Positions 1 through 6,423 of a stretch of 11,527 nucleotides of DNA are shown one piece after another. Position numbers and translations under genes: made by a program. Source of the DNA: an uncultured Elioraea sp. (GTDB lineage: Bacteria; Pseudomonadota; Alphaproteobacteria; Acetobacterales; Acetobacteraceae); contig CALKJX010000055.1 in NCBI GenBank assembly GCA_937995555.1, forward strand, positions 1 to 11,527. The letters are read 5' to 3'. The first letter of the stretch is position 1. The number at the start of each line of letters is the position of its first letter. A model generated the notes under the pieces. The model was not told where the DNA came from. It worked only from the letters and a program-made list of their open reading frames with translations, and ran no database searches.

Positions 1-79
1 ACCAGATCCGGAGACTGCGCCGGAATCCCCGCGGCCCTCGATCGCGCATCTGCGGCGTGACGGTTCGCACCGTTCCGAC
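1..79. other. Left edge, content unresolved
   Basis: These 79 bases precede the first recognisable gene and cannot be assigned. The reading frame of the permease stays open back to the window edge but has no ATG, GTG or TTG start there. A second plus-strand frame ends with TGA at 58-60. A third ends with TGA at 81-83, which would give an ATGA overlap with the permease start. On the minus strand a possible ATG lies at 47-49. Third-position GC does not separate these options. An upstream gene ending in or next to the permease start is plausible, because the next junction of this operon also uses ATGA. No clear promoter is visible. Confidence 0.3.
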
Positions 80-1336
80 ATGACGGCTTGGTGGCGCCCG
101 GACCGGACGCTCGCCGTCCTGTTCCTGCTCGGATTCTCGGCCGGCCTGCCGCTGCCGCTGACCGGCTTCACGCTGCGCCAGTGGTTCAGCGAGGGCGGCG
201 TACCGCTGGGCGAGATCGGGCTCACGGCGCTGACCGGCCTCGCCTACACCTTCAAGTTCGTCTGGGCCCCCGTGCTCGACCACGCCCGTCCGCCGGTTCC
301 CGCGCTCGGGCGGCGGCGCGGCTGGCTCGCGCCCGTCCAGGTGGCGCTGGCGCTGGCGATCGCCGGGCTTGGGCTGACCGACCCGGCCGGGAACGCAAGG
401 GCGACCGTCACCGTCGCGGTCGCCGTGGCGTTCCTCTCCGCGACGCAGGACATCGTGATCGATGCGTTCCGCATCGAATCCCTGGCCCCGAACCGGCAGG
501 GGCTCGGGCTTGCGGCCTATGTCTGGGGCTACCGGGTCGCGCTGCTGGTTGCGAATGCCGGCGCGCTGACGATGGCGGAGTTCCTCGGCTGGCGCGTGGC
601 GTTCCTGGTTCTCGCCGCGCTGGTCGGGGTCGGGCTCGCGACCACGCTGTTCCTCGCGCGCGAACCGCTCCCTCCCGGCGCACCGGCGCCGACGGCCTGG
701 GGTGCCCGGCTCAGGCTCGCGGTGATCGATCCGTTCCGCGACATGCTGATGCGCCCCGGCTGGCCGCTCACCCTCGCCTTCGTGGCGCTCTACAAGCTGG
801 GCGAGGCGCTCGCCGGGATCATGACCGCGCCGTTCTACCGCGCACTCGGCTTCTCCAGGCTCGACGTCGCCTCGGTCTCGGGCGTGTTCGGGCTGGTCGC
901 GACACTCGTCGGCGTGGCGCTGGGGGGCGTGCTGGTGGCCGCGATCGGCGTCGGCCGGGCGCTGCTGGTCACCGGGCTCGGCCAGATGCTGTCGAACCTG
1001 ATGTATGTCGCGCTCTCCGAGGTGGGGCATTCGGTGCCGATGCTCTGGCTCCAGGTCGGGGTGGAGAACACCACCGATGGTCTCGCCGATGCCGCCTTCG
1101 TCGCCTATCTCTCCGGACTCGCGAGCACCGCGTTCACCGCGACGCAGTACGCGCTGCTCTCCAGCCTCGCCGCCGTGCCGCTGCGCACCCTCGGCGCCAC
1201 CAGCGGCTATCTCGCCGAGGCGATGGGGTGGACGCCGTTCTTCCTGCTGACCACCGCCGCCGCCCTGCCAGGGATGGCGCTCATGCTGGCGCTCTTGCGC
1301 CGCTTTCCGCCCCGCGAGAACGGAGACGCTCGATGA
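80..1336 (+). CDS. ampG: AmpG-family muropeptide permease (MFS)
   Basis: Inner-membrane major facilitator protein of 418 residues with about 12 hydrophobic segments. AmpG proteins import GlcNAc-anhydroMurNAc-peptides from the periplasm for peptidoglycan recycling. Family hallmarks seen: LGFSAGLPLPLTG near residues 17-29, YTFKFVWAPVLD at 56-67, SATQDIVIDAFRIE at 120-133, ALYKLGEALAG at 236-246, a VENTTDGLADAAFVAYLS stretch at about 328-345, and TATQYALLSS at 353-362. It is shorter than E. coli AmpG (about 490 residues), lacking much of the C-terminal region with extra helices; that is common in alphaproteobacteria as far as I recall. The ATG at 80 is the only usual start in this frame inside the window, but no Shine-Dalgarno sequence precedes it, so translational coupling to an upstream gene or a start outside the window is possible. 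Its stop overlaps the next start as ATGA (1333-1336). The family call is strong; the exact substrate is inferred. Confidence 0.88.
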   Translation: MTAWWRPDRTLAVLFLLGFSAGLPLPLTGFTLRQWFSEGGVPLGEIGLTALTGLAYTFKFVWAPVLDHARPPVPALGRRRGWLAPVQVALALAIAGLGLTDPAGNARATVTVAVAVAFLSATQDIVIDAFRIESLAPNRQGLGLAAYVWGYRVALLVANAGALTMAEFLGWRVAFLVLAALVGVGLATTLFLAREPLPPGAPAPTAWGARLRLAVIDPFRDMLMRPGWPLTLAFVALYKLGEALAGIMTAPFYRALGFSRLDVASVSGVFGLVATLVGVALGGVLVAAIGVGRALLVTGLGQMLSNLMYVALSEVGHSVPMLWLQVGVENTTDGLADAAFVAYLSGLASTAFTATQYALLSSLAAVPLRTLGATSGYLAEAMGWTPFFLLTTAAALPGMALMLALLRRFPPRENGDAR

Positions 1337-1701
1337 TCGCTATGCCCGCGCCCTGGCTGTCCTGGGTGCTGCCGCCGCTGCTGCTGCTGCTGTCGAACGT
1401 GCTCATGATCCTCGCCTGGTACGGCCATCTGAAGCAGCCGCACTGGGGCATCGGGCTCGCGATCGTCGTGTCCTGGGGGATCGCCTTCTTCGAGTACTGC
1501 CTCGCGGTGCCCGCGAACCGCATCGGCTTCGGCACCTACACCGCCCAGCAGCTCAAGGTGATGCAGGAGGTGATCACCATGACGGTGTTCGCCGCCTTCG
1601 CGATCTGGTTCCTCAAGGAGCAGCTCACCTGGAACTATCTCGCCGCCTCGGCCTGCCTGGTCGCGGCCGTGATATTCATCTTCCTGCCGGTACAGAACTG
1701 A
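1333..1701 (+). CDS. DUF486 / DMT-like small membrane protein
   Basis: A 122-residue integral membrane protein of the DUF486 (COG3169, 'DMT family protein') type, function unknown. Four hydrophobic segments lie at roughly residues 10-28, 38-56, 77-94 and 99-118, as expected for a half-size drug/metabolite-transporter-like unit. Family motifs seen: WYGHLK at 29-34, WGIAFFEYCLAVPANRIG at 48-65, and QLKVMQEVIT at 73-82. The ATG at 1333 is chosen because GGAG at 1322-1325 sits 7 nt upstream; an in-frame ATG at 1342 is a weaker alternative. The start overlaps the ampG stop, so the two are probably translationally coupled. A run of five CTG codons (1378-1392) encodes leucines in the first segment. 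Whether it dimerises or transports anything cannot be read from the sequence. Confidence 0.85.
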   Translation: MIAMPAPWLSWVLPPLLLLLSNVLMILAWYGHLKQPHWGIGLAIVVSWGIAFFEYCLAVPANRIGFGTYTAQQLKVMQEVITMTVFAAFAIWFLKEQLTWNYLAASACLVAAVIFIFLPVQN

Positions 1702-1706
1702 CGAAC

Positions 1707-1711
1707 GGAGG
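1707..1711 (+). promoter_or_regulatory. Ribosome binding site of ald
   Basis: GGAGG 6 nt before the GTG at 1718, in the 16-bp gap after the DUF486 gene. It supports the non-ATG start. Confidence 0.8.
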
Positions 1712-1717
1712 ATAGGC

Positions 1718-2836
1718 GTGAAGATCGGCGTCCCGAAGGAAGTGAAGGTGCACGAGTACCGCGTCGGCCTCGTGCCGGCGAGCGTGCGCGAGCTCGTCCA
1801 TCACGGTCACACGGTGCTTGTGCAGTCGGGCGCGGGGGCCGGCATCGGCTTCACCGACGACTCCTACGCCGCGGTCGGCGCAACGATCCTGCCTGACGCC
1901 GCATCTGTGTTCGCCGAGGCCGAGCTGATCGTCAAGGTGAAGGAGCCGCAGCCCACGGAGTGCGCGATGCTGCGCGCGGGCCAGGTGCTGTTCACCTATC
2001 TGCATCTCGCGCCGGACCCGGATCAGGCCAAGGCGCTGATGGCGTCGGGAGCCACTGCGATCGCCTACGAGACCGTGACGGACGCCGCGGGCGGCCTGCC
2101 GCTGCTCGCGCCGATGAGCGAGGTCGCGGGGCGGATGGCGGTGCAGGTGGGCGCGCGCTGCCTGGAGAAGGAGGCGGGCGGGGCCGGCATCCTGCTTTCC
2201 GGCGTGCCGGGCGTGCGGCCGGGGCGCGTCTGCATCATCGGCGGCGGCGTGGTGGGCTCGAACGCGGCGCGGATCGCGGTCGGGATGCGCGCGCGCGTCA
2301 CGGTGCTCGACAAGAACGTCCGGCGGCTCGATGCGCTGGATCAGGAGTTCAACGGCAGCGTCGCGACCGTCTATGCCACCATGGACGCGATCGAGCGCGA
2401 GGTGCTGCGCACCGACCTCGTCATCGGCGCGGTGCTGGTGCCGGGGGCCGCGGCGCCCAAGCTCGTCAGCCGCGCGACGGTGGCGAGGATGAAGCCCGGC
2501 AGCGTGATGGTCGATGTCGCGATCGATCAGGGCGGCTGCTTCGAGACATCGCGCCCCACCACGCATGCCGAGCCGACCTACATCGTCGACGGGATCGTAC
2601 ATTACTGCGTCACCAACATGCCGGGCGCGGTCGCGCGCACCTCGGCGGCGGCACTGAACAACGCGACCCTGCCGTTCGTGCTGGCGCTGGCCGGCAAGGG
2701 CTGGCGCCGCGCCATGGCCGAGGACCGGCATCTGCTGGCGGGTCTGAATGTGCATGCCGGGCGGATCACGCACGCCGCCGTCGCCTCGGCGCTCGGCGAG
2801 AAGCTCTGGCGCGCCGAGGAGGCGATCGTTCCCTGA
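1718..2836 (+). CDS. ald: Alanine dehydrogenase
   Basis: Cytosolic NAD-dependent L-alanine dehydrogenase, interconverting L-alanine with pyruvate, ammonia and NADH. At 372 residues it has the usual family length. The catalytic and substrate residues known from Mycobacterium tuberculosis Ald occur at the same numbers: Arg15, Lys75, His96 and Asp270 (in VDVAIDQGG). The Rossmann motif GGGVVG is at 175-180 and the NAD-ribose-binding acid is Asp198 in VLDKN. The start is GTG at 1718, supported by GGAGG at 1707-1711 with a 6-nt spacer and by the typical N-terminus MKIGVPKEVK. It lies 16 bp after the DUF486 gene and is probably the last gene of the ampG operon. Its TGA abuts the stop of the convergent kinase gene, leaving no room for a dedicated terminator. 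No regulator of the Lrp type, often found beside ald, is in the window. Identity is near certain; the physiological direction (catabolic or assimilatory) is not determined. Confidence 0.96.
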   Translation: MKIGVPKEVKVHEYRVGLVPASVRELVHHGHTVLVQSGAGAGIGFTDDSYAAVGATILPDAASVFAEAELIVKVKEPQPTECAMLRAGQVLFTYLHLAPDPDQAKALMASGATAIAYETVTDAAGGLPLLAPMSEVAGRMAVQVGARCLEKEAGGAGILLSGVPGVRPGRVCIIGGGVVGSNAARIAVGMRARVTVLDKNVRRLDALDQEFNGSVATVYATMDAIEREVLRTDLVIGAVLVPGAAAPKLVSRATVARMKPGSVMVDVAIDQGGCFETSRPTTHAEPTYIVDGIVHYCVTNMPGAVARTSAAALNNATLPFVLALAGKGWRRAMAEDRHLLAGLNVHAGRITHAAVASALGEKLWRAEEAIVP

Positions 2837-4234
2837 TCAGCCGCGCTCCGGCCCGGTCGCCGGCAGCCACACGGTGAAGGTCGAGCCCTTGCCCTCCTCG
2901 CTCGCGATCTCGAGGCTGCCGCGGTGGCGGTTCAGGATGTGCTTGACGATCGCTAGCCCGAGCCCGGTGCCGCCGATCGCGCGCGAGCGCGCCGCATCGA
3001 CGCGATAGAACCGCTCGGTCAGGCGCGGGATATGCTGGCGCGGGATGCCCGGACCGTCATCGCTGACGGCGAGGGTGATGCCCGCCGGGCGCGCGCCGGC
3101 GGCCGGCGTCGGGGCGAGCCGCACGCCGATCCGCCCGCCCTCGCGGCCGTATTTCACGGCGTTGTCGAGCAAGTTCGCGACCACCTGGGCAAGCTGATCC
3201 GGATCGGCCAGGATCGGCCGCACCCCATCTGCCACCGCAAGCTCGATGCGCATCCGTCGCGCCGCGATGCGCGGTTCCAGCGCCTCGGCGGTGCGCCGCA
3301 CCAGCGCCGCAAGATCCGCGCTCCCCCGGGGCGGCGTATGCTCGCTCATCTCGATGCGCGAGAGCGACAGCATGTCATCGATCAGCCGGCTCATCCGCTG
3401 CGCCTGCTCGGCCATGATGCCGAGGAACCGCGCCTGTGCCTCCGGGTCGTCCGCGGCCGGGCCACGCAGCGTCTCGATGAAGCCCATCAGGCTCGCGAGT
3501 GGCGTGCGCAGCTCGTGATTGGCGTTGGCGATGAAGTCGGCGCGCATCTGCTCGACCCGCCGCTCGCGCGTACGATCCGACAGGACGAGCAGGATCCGTC
3601 CGCCATCGGGCAGCGGCGGATCGAGCCCGATCACCTGCGCCACGAGCTCACGCTCGACCGGCACGGGCAAGGTCACGGCGACGCTCTCGGTCGAGCCGCC
3701 GGCGGCGGCGCGATCGACGGCCGAGCGCAGCGCCGGATGACGCAGCAGCGCGCCGAGATCCGGCATGGAGGCGCCCGGCGGCGTGAACGCCTCGCGCGCG
3801 GCAGCGTTCAGCGTCACCGGCCGACCCTCGCGATCCAGCACGATCAGCGGATCGGGCAGACCTTCGACGATGCGCACCGCCGCGCGGGACAGCCGATCCA
3901 CCTCCTGCCCCTGGGCGCGGATCGAGCTCGCCAGCCGATCCGCCGCCTCGGCGACGCGGCGGAGCGGCGGCAGGCGCGGCAGGTCGTCGGGCGGGCGCCC
4001 CGCCTCGGCCCGCTCGAGCGCACGCGAAAGGCGCACCAGGTCGCGGTACCAGATCAGCCCGGCCAGCAGCCCCGCGGCCGCGACACCGAGCGCGAGCCAT
4101 GCCGCGGCCGAGTCGGGAATCCGACCGGACGCCGCAAGCGCCGCGAGAATGGCCGCCGGCGCGGCCGCGATCGCGGCAGCCGTGCCGGCGACGAGCAGGG
4201 TCGGCCGGCCGGGACCCTCGGACGGCGGCGCCAC
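2837..4234 (-). CDS. PhoR-like sensor histidine kinase
   Basis: Membrane sensor kinase of 465 residues that should autophosphorylate on His and pass the phosphate to a response regulator. Order of parts: two membrane segments at about 12-37 and 43-63 with a very short periplasmic link; a PAS-like region at about 118-225 (LPDPLIVLDREG); an HisKA domain with the H-box NANHELRTPLASL, phosphoacceptor His240; and a HATPase_c domain with N-box NLLDNAVKY (354-362), G1 DDGPGI (392-397), F-box ERFYR (407-411) and G2 GGTGLGLA (421-428). The layout and H-box (GFIETL following) resemble alphaproteobacterial PhoR, the phosphate-starvation kinase, but no phoB, phoU or pst gene lies in the window, so the symbol is withheld. 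The GTG start at 4234 has no Shine-Dalgarno sequence. It lies 3 nt after the lppC stop and in the same frame, so translation probably depends on coupling. All catalytic residues are present. The signal and the partner regulator are unknown. Confidence 0.9.
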   Translation of the reverse strand: MAPPSEGPGRPTLLVAGTAAAIAAAPAAILAALAASGRIPDSAAAWLALGVAAAGLLAGLIWYRDLVRLSRALERAEAGRPPDDLPRLPPLRRVAEAADRLASSIRAQGQEVDRLSRAAVRIVEGLPDPLIVLDREGRPVTLNAAAREAFTPPGASMPDLGALLRHPALRSAVDRAAAGGSTESVAVTLPVPVERELVAQVIGLDPPLPDGGRILLVLSDRTRERRVEQMRADFIANANHELRTPLASLMGFIETLRGPAADDPEAQARFLGIMAEQAQRMSRLIDDMLSLSRIEMSEHTPPRGSADLAALVRRTAEALEPRIAARRMRIELAVADGVRPILADPDQLAQVVANLLDNAVKYGREGGRIGVRLAPTPAAGARPAGITLAVSDDGPGIPRQHIPRLTERFYRVDAARSRAIGGTGLGLAIVKHILNRHRGSLEIASEEGKGSTFTVWLPATGPERG

Positions 4235-4237
4235 GGG

Positions 4238-5533
4238 CTAGAAGATGCGGTCGTCGAAGCGTTCCGGCGCAGGTTCGATCACCTGGACTCCCTCCCGCCG
4301 CACCTCGATCAGCGAGAGCCCGCGCTGGTTGGTGCCGTCGGGCATCAGCCGGACGATGCCGAGCGCGCCGACGAAGCCCTCGGGCTGGGTGAGCGTGACG
4401 CCGGACGGGGCCTCGCCTGAACCGGCGAGCGCCGCGGCAATCGCCGCGGCATCGAACGCCACACCGGCAACGATCGGCGGCACGGTGCCATAGGCCGCGC
4501 GGAAGCGTGCCTCGAAGGCCCCGCGCCGGACCTCATCGGGGGCGGCGTACCAGGCGCCGACCAGGGCAGGCTCGCGTCCCGCATCCGGCATGGCGGCGAG
4601 CAGCGGCGTGCCCAGGATGCGCACGGGCGGATTGTCGATGTCGTAGAACGGCAGCAGGGCCGCGACCGCGCGGAGCTGCTCGCCGCCATCGGCGAGCAGC
4701 AGCGCGTCGAAATCCGGCGGCGGGATGCGCGCCTCGCGCTGGATCTGCGCCGCGCGCCGCCGTCCCTCGGCGGTGCCGAGCGCGCGGGCAGCGCGGACCT
4801 GCGCATCGATCGGCGCGCGCCGTCCGGCATAGTTGGCGAGCCGGCGCACGGCAGGATCGGGATTCGTGCCGGAATACACCTCCTCGCGCACCATCACCCC
4901 GCCGACATCGGCAACCGCCCGGCGATACGCGTTGAGCACCAGCCGGCCGTACGGGTTGTCGGGGACGAGGGCAGCGAACCGCGTCGCTCCCGCGGCGTGC
5001 GCGGCGGCAACCACGCGGCGCACGGGCGGTTCCGGCAGCAGGTTCACAACCCAGACCCCTGGCCGAGCCTGGGCCGGGTCGGTGGTGAAGGCGAGCACCG
5101 GCACGCGCGCAGCCCCCGCGACCTGCGCGACGGAGGCCGTCTCGCTGGCGAACAATGGTCCGAGCACGATCGCCGCGCCTTCGTCGATCGCCTGGCGGGC
5201 CGCTGCCGCCGCGCGCCCCGGATCACCGCCGGTATCCTTCGGCATGAGTTCCACCCGGTCCGCGCCCTGGTCGAACAGCGCGAGGGTCGCGCCGTTCAGC
5301 ATCGCCTCGCCGACCGCCGCATGCGGGCCCGAGAGCGGCAGCAGCAGGGCAGCCCGGATCTTGCCGTCCGGCCCGACCATCGGCCGCGGCATGGCACCGA
5401 CGCCGATGCCAACCGGGGCGGCGATGCCGGGGCTCGTCCGGGTGGTCGGCGGCTGCGCCGCGCATGCCGTGAGCGCCAGCGCGCCCAGCGCAATGCTAAG
5501 CAGTCTCCATGGCCGACTCCGAGCGTTCTCCAA
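4238..5533 (-). CDS. LppC-type lipoprotein (penicillin-binding protein activator family)
   Basis: Predicted 431-residue periplasmic lipoprotein with a type I periplasmic-binding-protein fold, annotated in alphaproteobacteria as LppC or penicillin-binding protein activator. With the TTG start at 5533 the protein opens with a short basic stretch, a hydrophobic core and the lipobox LTAC, making Cys24 the lipidated residue. The following residues are Ala-Ala, not Asp, which favours outer-membrane sorting. The fold begins at about 60 (RAALLLPLSGPHAAVGEA) and continues with VLGPLFASET near 123-132. TTG is chosen because GGAGG (5539-5543) sits 5 nt upstream; a longer frame to 5683 only adds an arginine-rich stretch that is antisense to rsmI. 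Unlike gammaproteobacterial LpoA there is no large N-terminal helical domain. It probably forms an operon with the kinase gene 3 bp downstream and is divergent from rsmI, a common arrangement in this class. Activation of a penicillin-binding protein is inferred from family naming, not shown; a ligand-binding role is possible. Confidence 0.85.
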   Translation of the reverse strand: MENARSRPWRLLSIALGALALTACAAQPPTTRTSPGIAAPVGIGVGAMPRPMVGPDGKIRAALLLPLSGPHAAVGEAMLNGATLALFDQGADRVELMPKDTGGDPGRAAAAARQAIDEGAAIVLGPLFASETASVAQVAGAARVPVLAFTTDPAQARPGVWVVNLLPEPPVRRVVAAAHAAGATRFAALVPDNPYGRLVLNAYRRAVADVGGVMVREEVYSGTNPDPAVRRLANYAGRRAPIDAQVRAARALGTAEGRRRAAQIQREARIPPPDFDALLLADGGEQLRAVAALLPFYDIDNPPVRILGTPLLAAMPDAGREPALVGAWYAAPDEVRRGAFEARFRAAYGTVPPIVAGVAFDAAAIAAALAGSGEAPSGVTLTQPEGFVGALGIVRLMPDGTNQRGLSLIEVRREGVQVIEPAPERFDDRIF

Positions 5534-6423
5534 TGCACCCTCCTTCCGACGAGGCGAAGGGCGCTGCCGGCCCCCCGGGGACGCTGACGCTGGTGGCGAC
5601 GCCGATCGGCAATCTTGGCGACATGCCCGCGCGAGGAGTCGCCGTGCTGGCCGCGGCGGACGCCGTGCTCTGCGAGGATACACGCGTGACGGCGAAACTG
5701 GCAGCCCGCCACGGACTGGCGCCGACGTTGATCGCCCTGCACGAACACAACGAAGACGCGATCACGCCGCGGTTGCTGGCCCGTCTCGCCGCCGGCGAAC
5801 GGCTGGCGCTCGTCTCGGATGCCGGCACGCCGCTCGTGTCCGATCCCGGCTATCGGCTGGTGCGAGCGGCGATCGCGGCCGGACATCGTGTCACCGCCGT
5901 GCCCGGGCCGTCGGCGGCGCTGGCGGCGCTCGCGATCTCGGGGCTGCCGCCGGCGCCGTTCCTGTTCCTTGGCTTCCTGCCGCCCAAGGCCGGGCCGCGG
6001 CGTGCGCGCATCAGCGAGATCGCTCGCTGGGAGGCTGCGGGGCTTGCGGCCACGCTGGTGCTGTTCGAGGCGCCGCAGCGGCTCGGCGCGCTGCTCGCCG
6101 ATCTTGCCGCAGGTCTCGGCGAGGCGCGTCCGGCCGCAGTCGCGCGCGAACTGACCAAGCTGTTCGAGGAGGTGGCGCGCGGCTCGCTCGGCGAGCTCGC
6201 GCAGCGCTATGGCGGGGAAGCGCCACGTGGCGAGATCGTCGTCGTGGTGGGCCCCGGGGCAGGTGCCGCTGCGGCCGAAGATGCTGAGGTCGAGCGGTTG
6301 CTGCACGCAGCCATGGTGCGCGGTCTCGGCGTGCGCGACGCCGCCGCCCAGGTGGCGGCGGCCACCGGCCGGGCGCGACGCGAGGTCTACGCGCTCGCGC
6401 TCAGAGCATCCGGCCGAGAATGA
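5509..6423 (+). CDS. rsmI: 16S rRNA (cytidine1402-2'-O)-methyltransferase
   Basis: Cytosolic SAM-dependent enzyme that 2'-O-methylates C1402 of 16S rRNA in the ribosomal decoding centre. It has 304 residues, the normal length. Motifs of the tetrapyrrole-methylase-like fold are seen in order: VATPIGNLGD (29-38), EDTR (56-59), LHEHNE (77-82), VSDAGTPLVSDPG (102-114), VPGPSA (131-136) and FLPPK (156-160). RELTKLFEE follows, and the C-terminal ATGRARREVY segment is intact. The start is uncertain: ATG at 5509 gives 304 residues, while ATG at 5533 gives 296 and would touch the lppC TTG codon. Neither has a clear Shine-Dalgarno sequence, and both lie before the conserved domain. In many proteobacteria yraN follows rsmI directly. 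Here the end of the gene instead overlaps a convergent acyl-CoA dehydrogenase by 23 bp. Its promoter must lie inside the lppC signal-peptide coding region. Confidence 0.96.
   Translation: MADSERSPMHPPSDEAKGAAGPPGTLTLVATPIGNLGDMPARGVAVLAAADAVLCEDTRVTAKLAARHGLAPTLIALHEHNEDAITPRLLARLAAGERLALVSDAGTPLVSDPGYRLVRAAIAAGHRVTAVPGPSAALAALAISGLPPAPFLFLGFLPPKAGPRRARISEIARWEAAGLAATLVLFEAPQRLGALLADLAAGLGEARPAAVARELTKLFEEVARGSLGELAQRYGGEAPRGEIVVVVGPGAGAAAAEDAEVERLLHAAMVRGLGVRDAAAQVAAATGRARREVYALALRASGRE
5539..5543 (-). promoter_or_regulatory. Ribosome binding site that sets the lppC TTG start
   Basis: GGAGG on the minus strand with a 5-nt spacer to TTG at 5533. It places the lipoprotein signal peptide at the very N-terminus, as expected, and it lies inside the 5' coding region of rsmI. 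Confidence 0.7.
6373..6400 (-). terminator. Possible GC-rich hairpin after the acyl-CoA dehydrogenase stop
   Basis: Immediately after the dehydrogenase TGA (6401-6403) the minus strand can fold into a stem of 10 base pairs: GCGCGA, one bulged G, CGCG, a 7-nt loop, then CGCGTCGCGC. No T-run follows, and the bases are also rsmI coding sequence, so chance pairing in GC-rich DNA is a real alternative. It could be a weak or U-less terminator, or a 3' end stabiliser, for the minus-strand operon. Confidence 0.3.

Noticed and set aside
1378..1392. Five tandem CTG codons as a phase-variation tract
   Set aside because: In-frame leucine codons in a membrane helix; changes by one unit would not shift the frame, and such runs are common in GC-rich membrane protein genes.
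1676..2773. Long minus-strand open frame antisense to ald
   Set aside because: Codon-complement shadow. The plus strand has the exact alanine dehydrogenase residues and a ribosome binding site.
2848..2863. CCGGC/GCCGG stem as the ald terminator
   Set aside because: Only 5 base pairs, no T-run, and inside the kinase coding region; expected by chance at this GC content.
4232..4240. Stop-codon read-through producing an lppC-kinase fusion
   Set aside because: The same-frame TAG makes it possible on paper, but the periplasmic lipoprotein would then enter the membrane from the wrong side for the two kinase helices, leaving the catalytic part in the periplasm. Coupled re-initiation at GTG is simpler.
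3032..4420. Long plus-strand open frame antisense to the kinase gene
   Set aside because: Same codon-complement effect as above; the kinase boxes on the minus strand decide the coding strand.
5534..5683. N-terminal extension of the lppC frame up to 5683
   Set aside because: The added 50 residues are arginine/proline-rich, antisense to conserved rsmI sequence, and would bury the lipoprotein signal peptide inside the protein.
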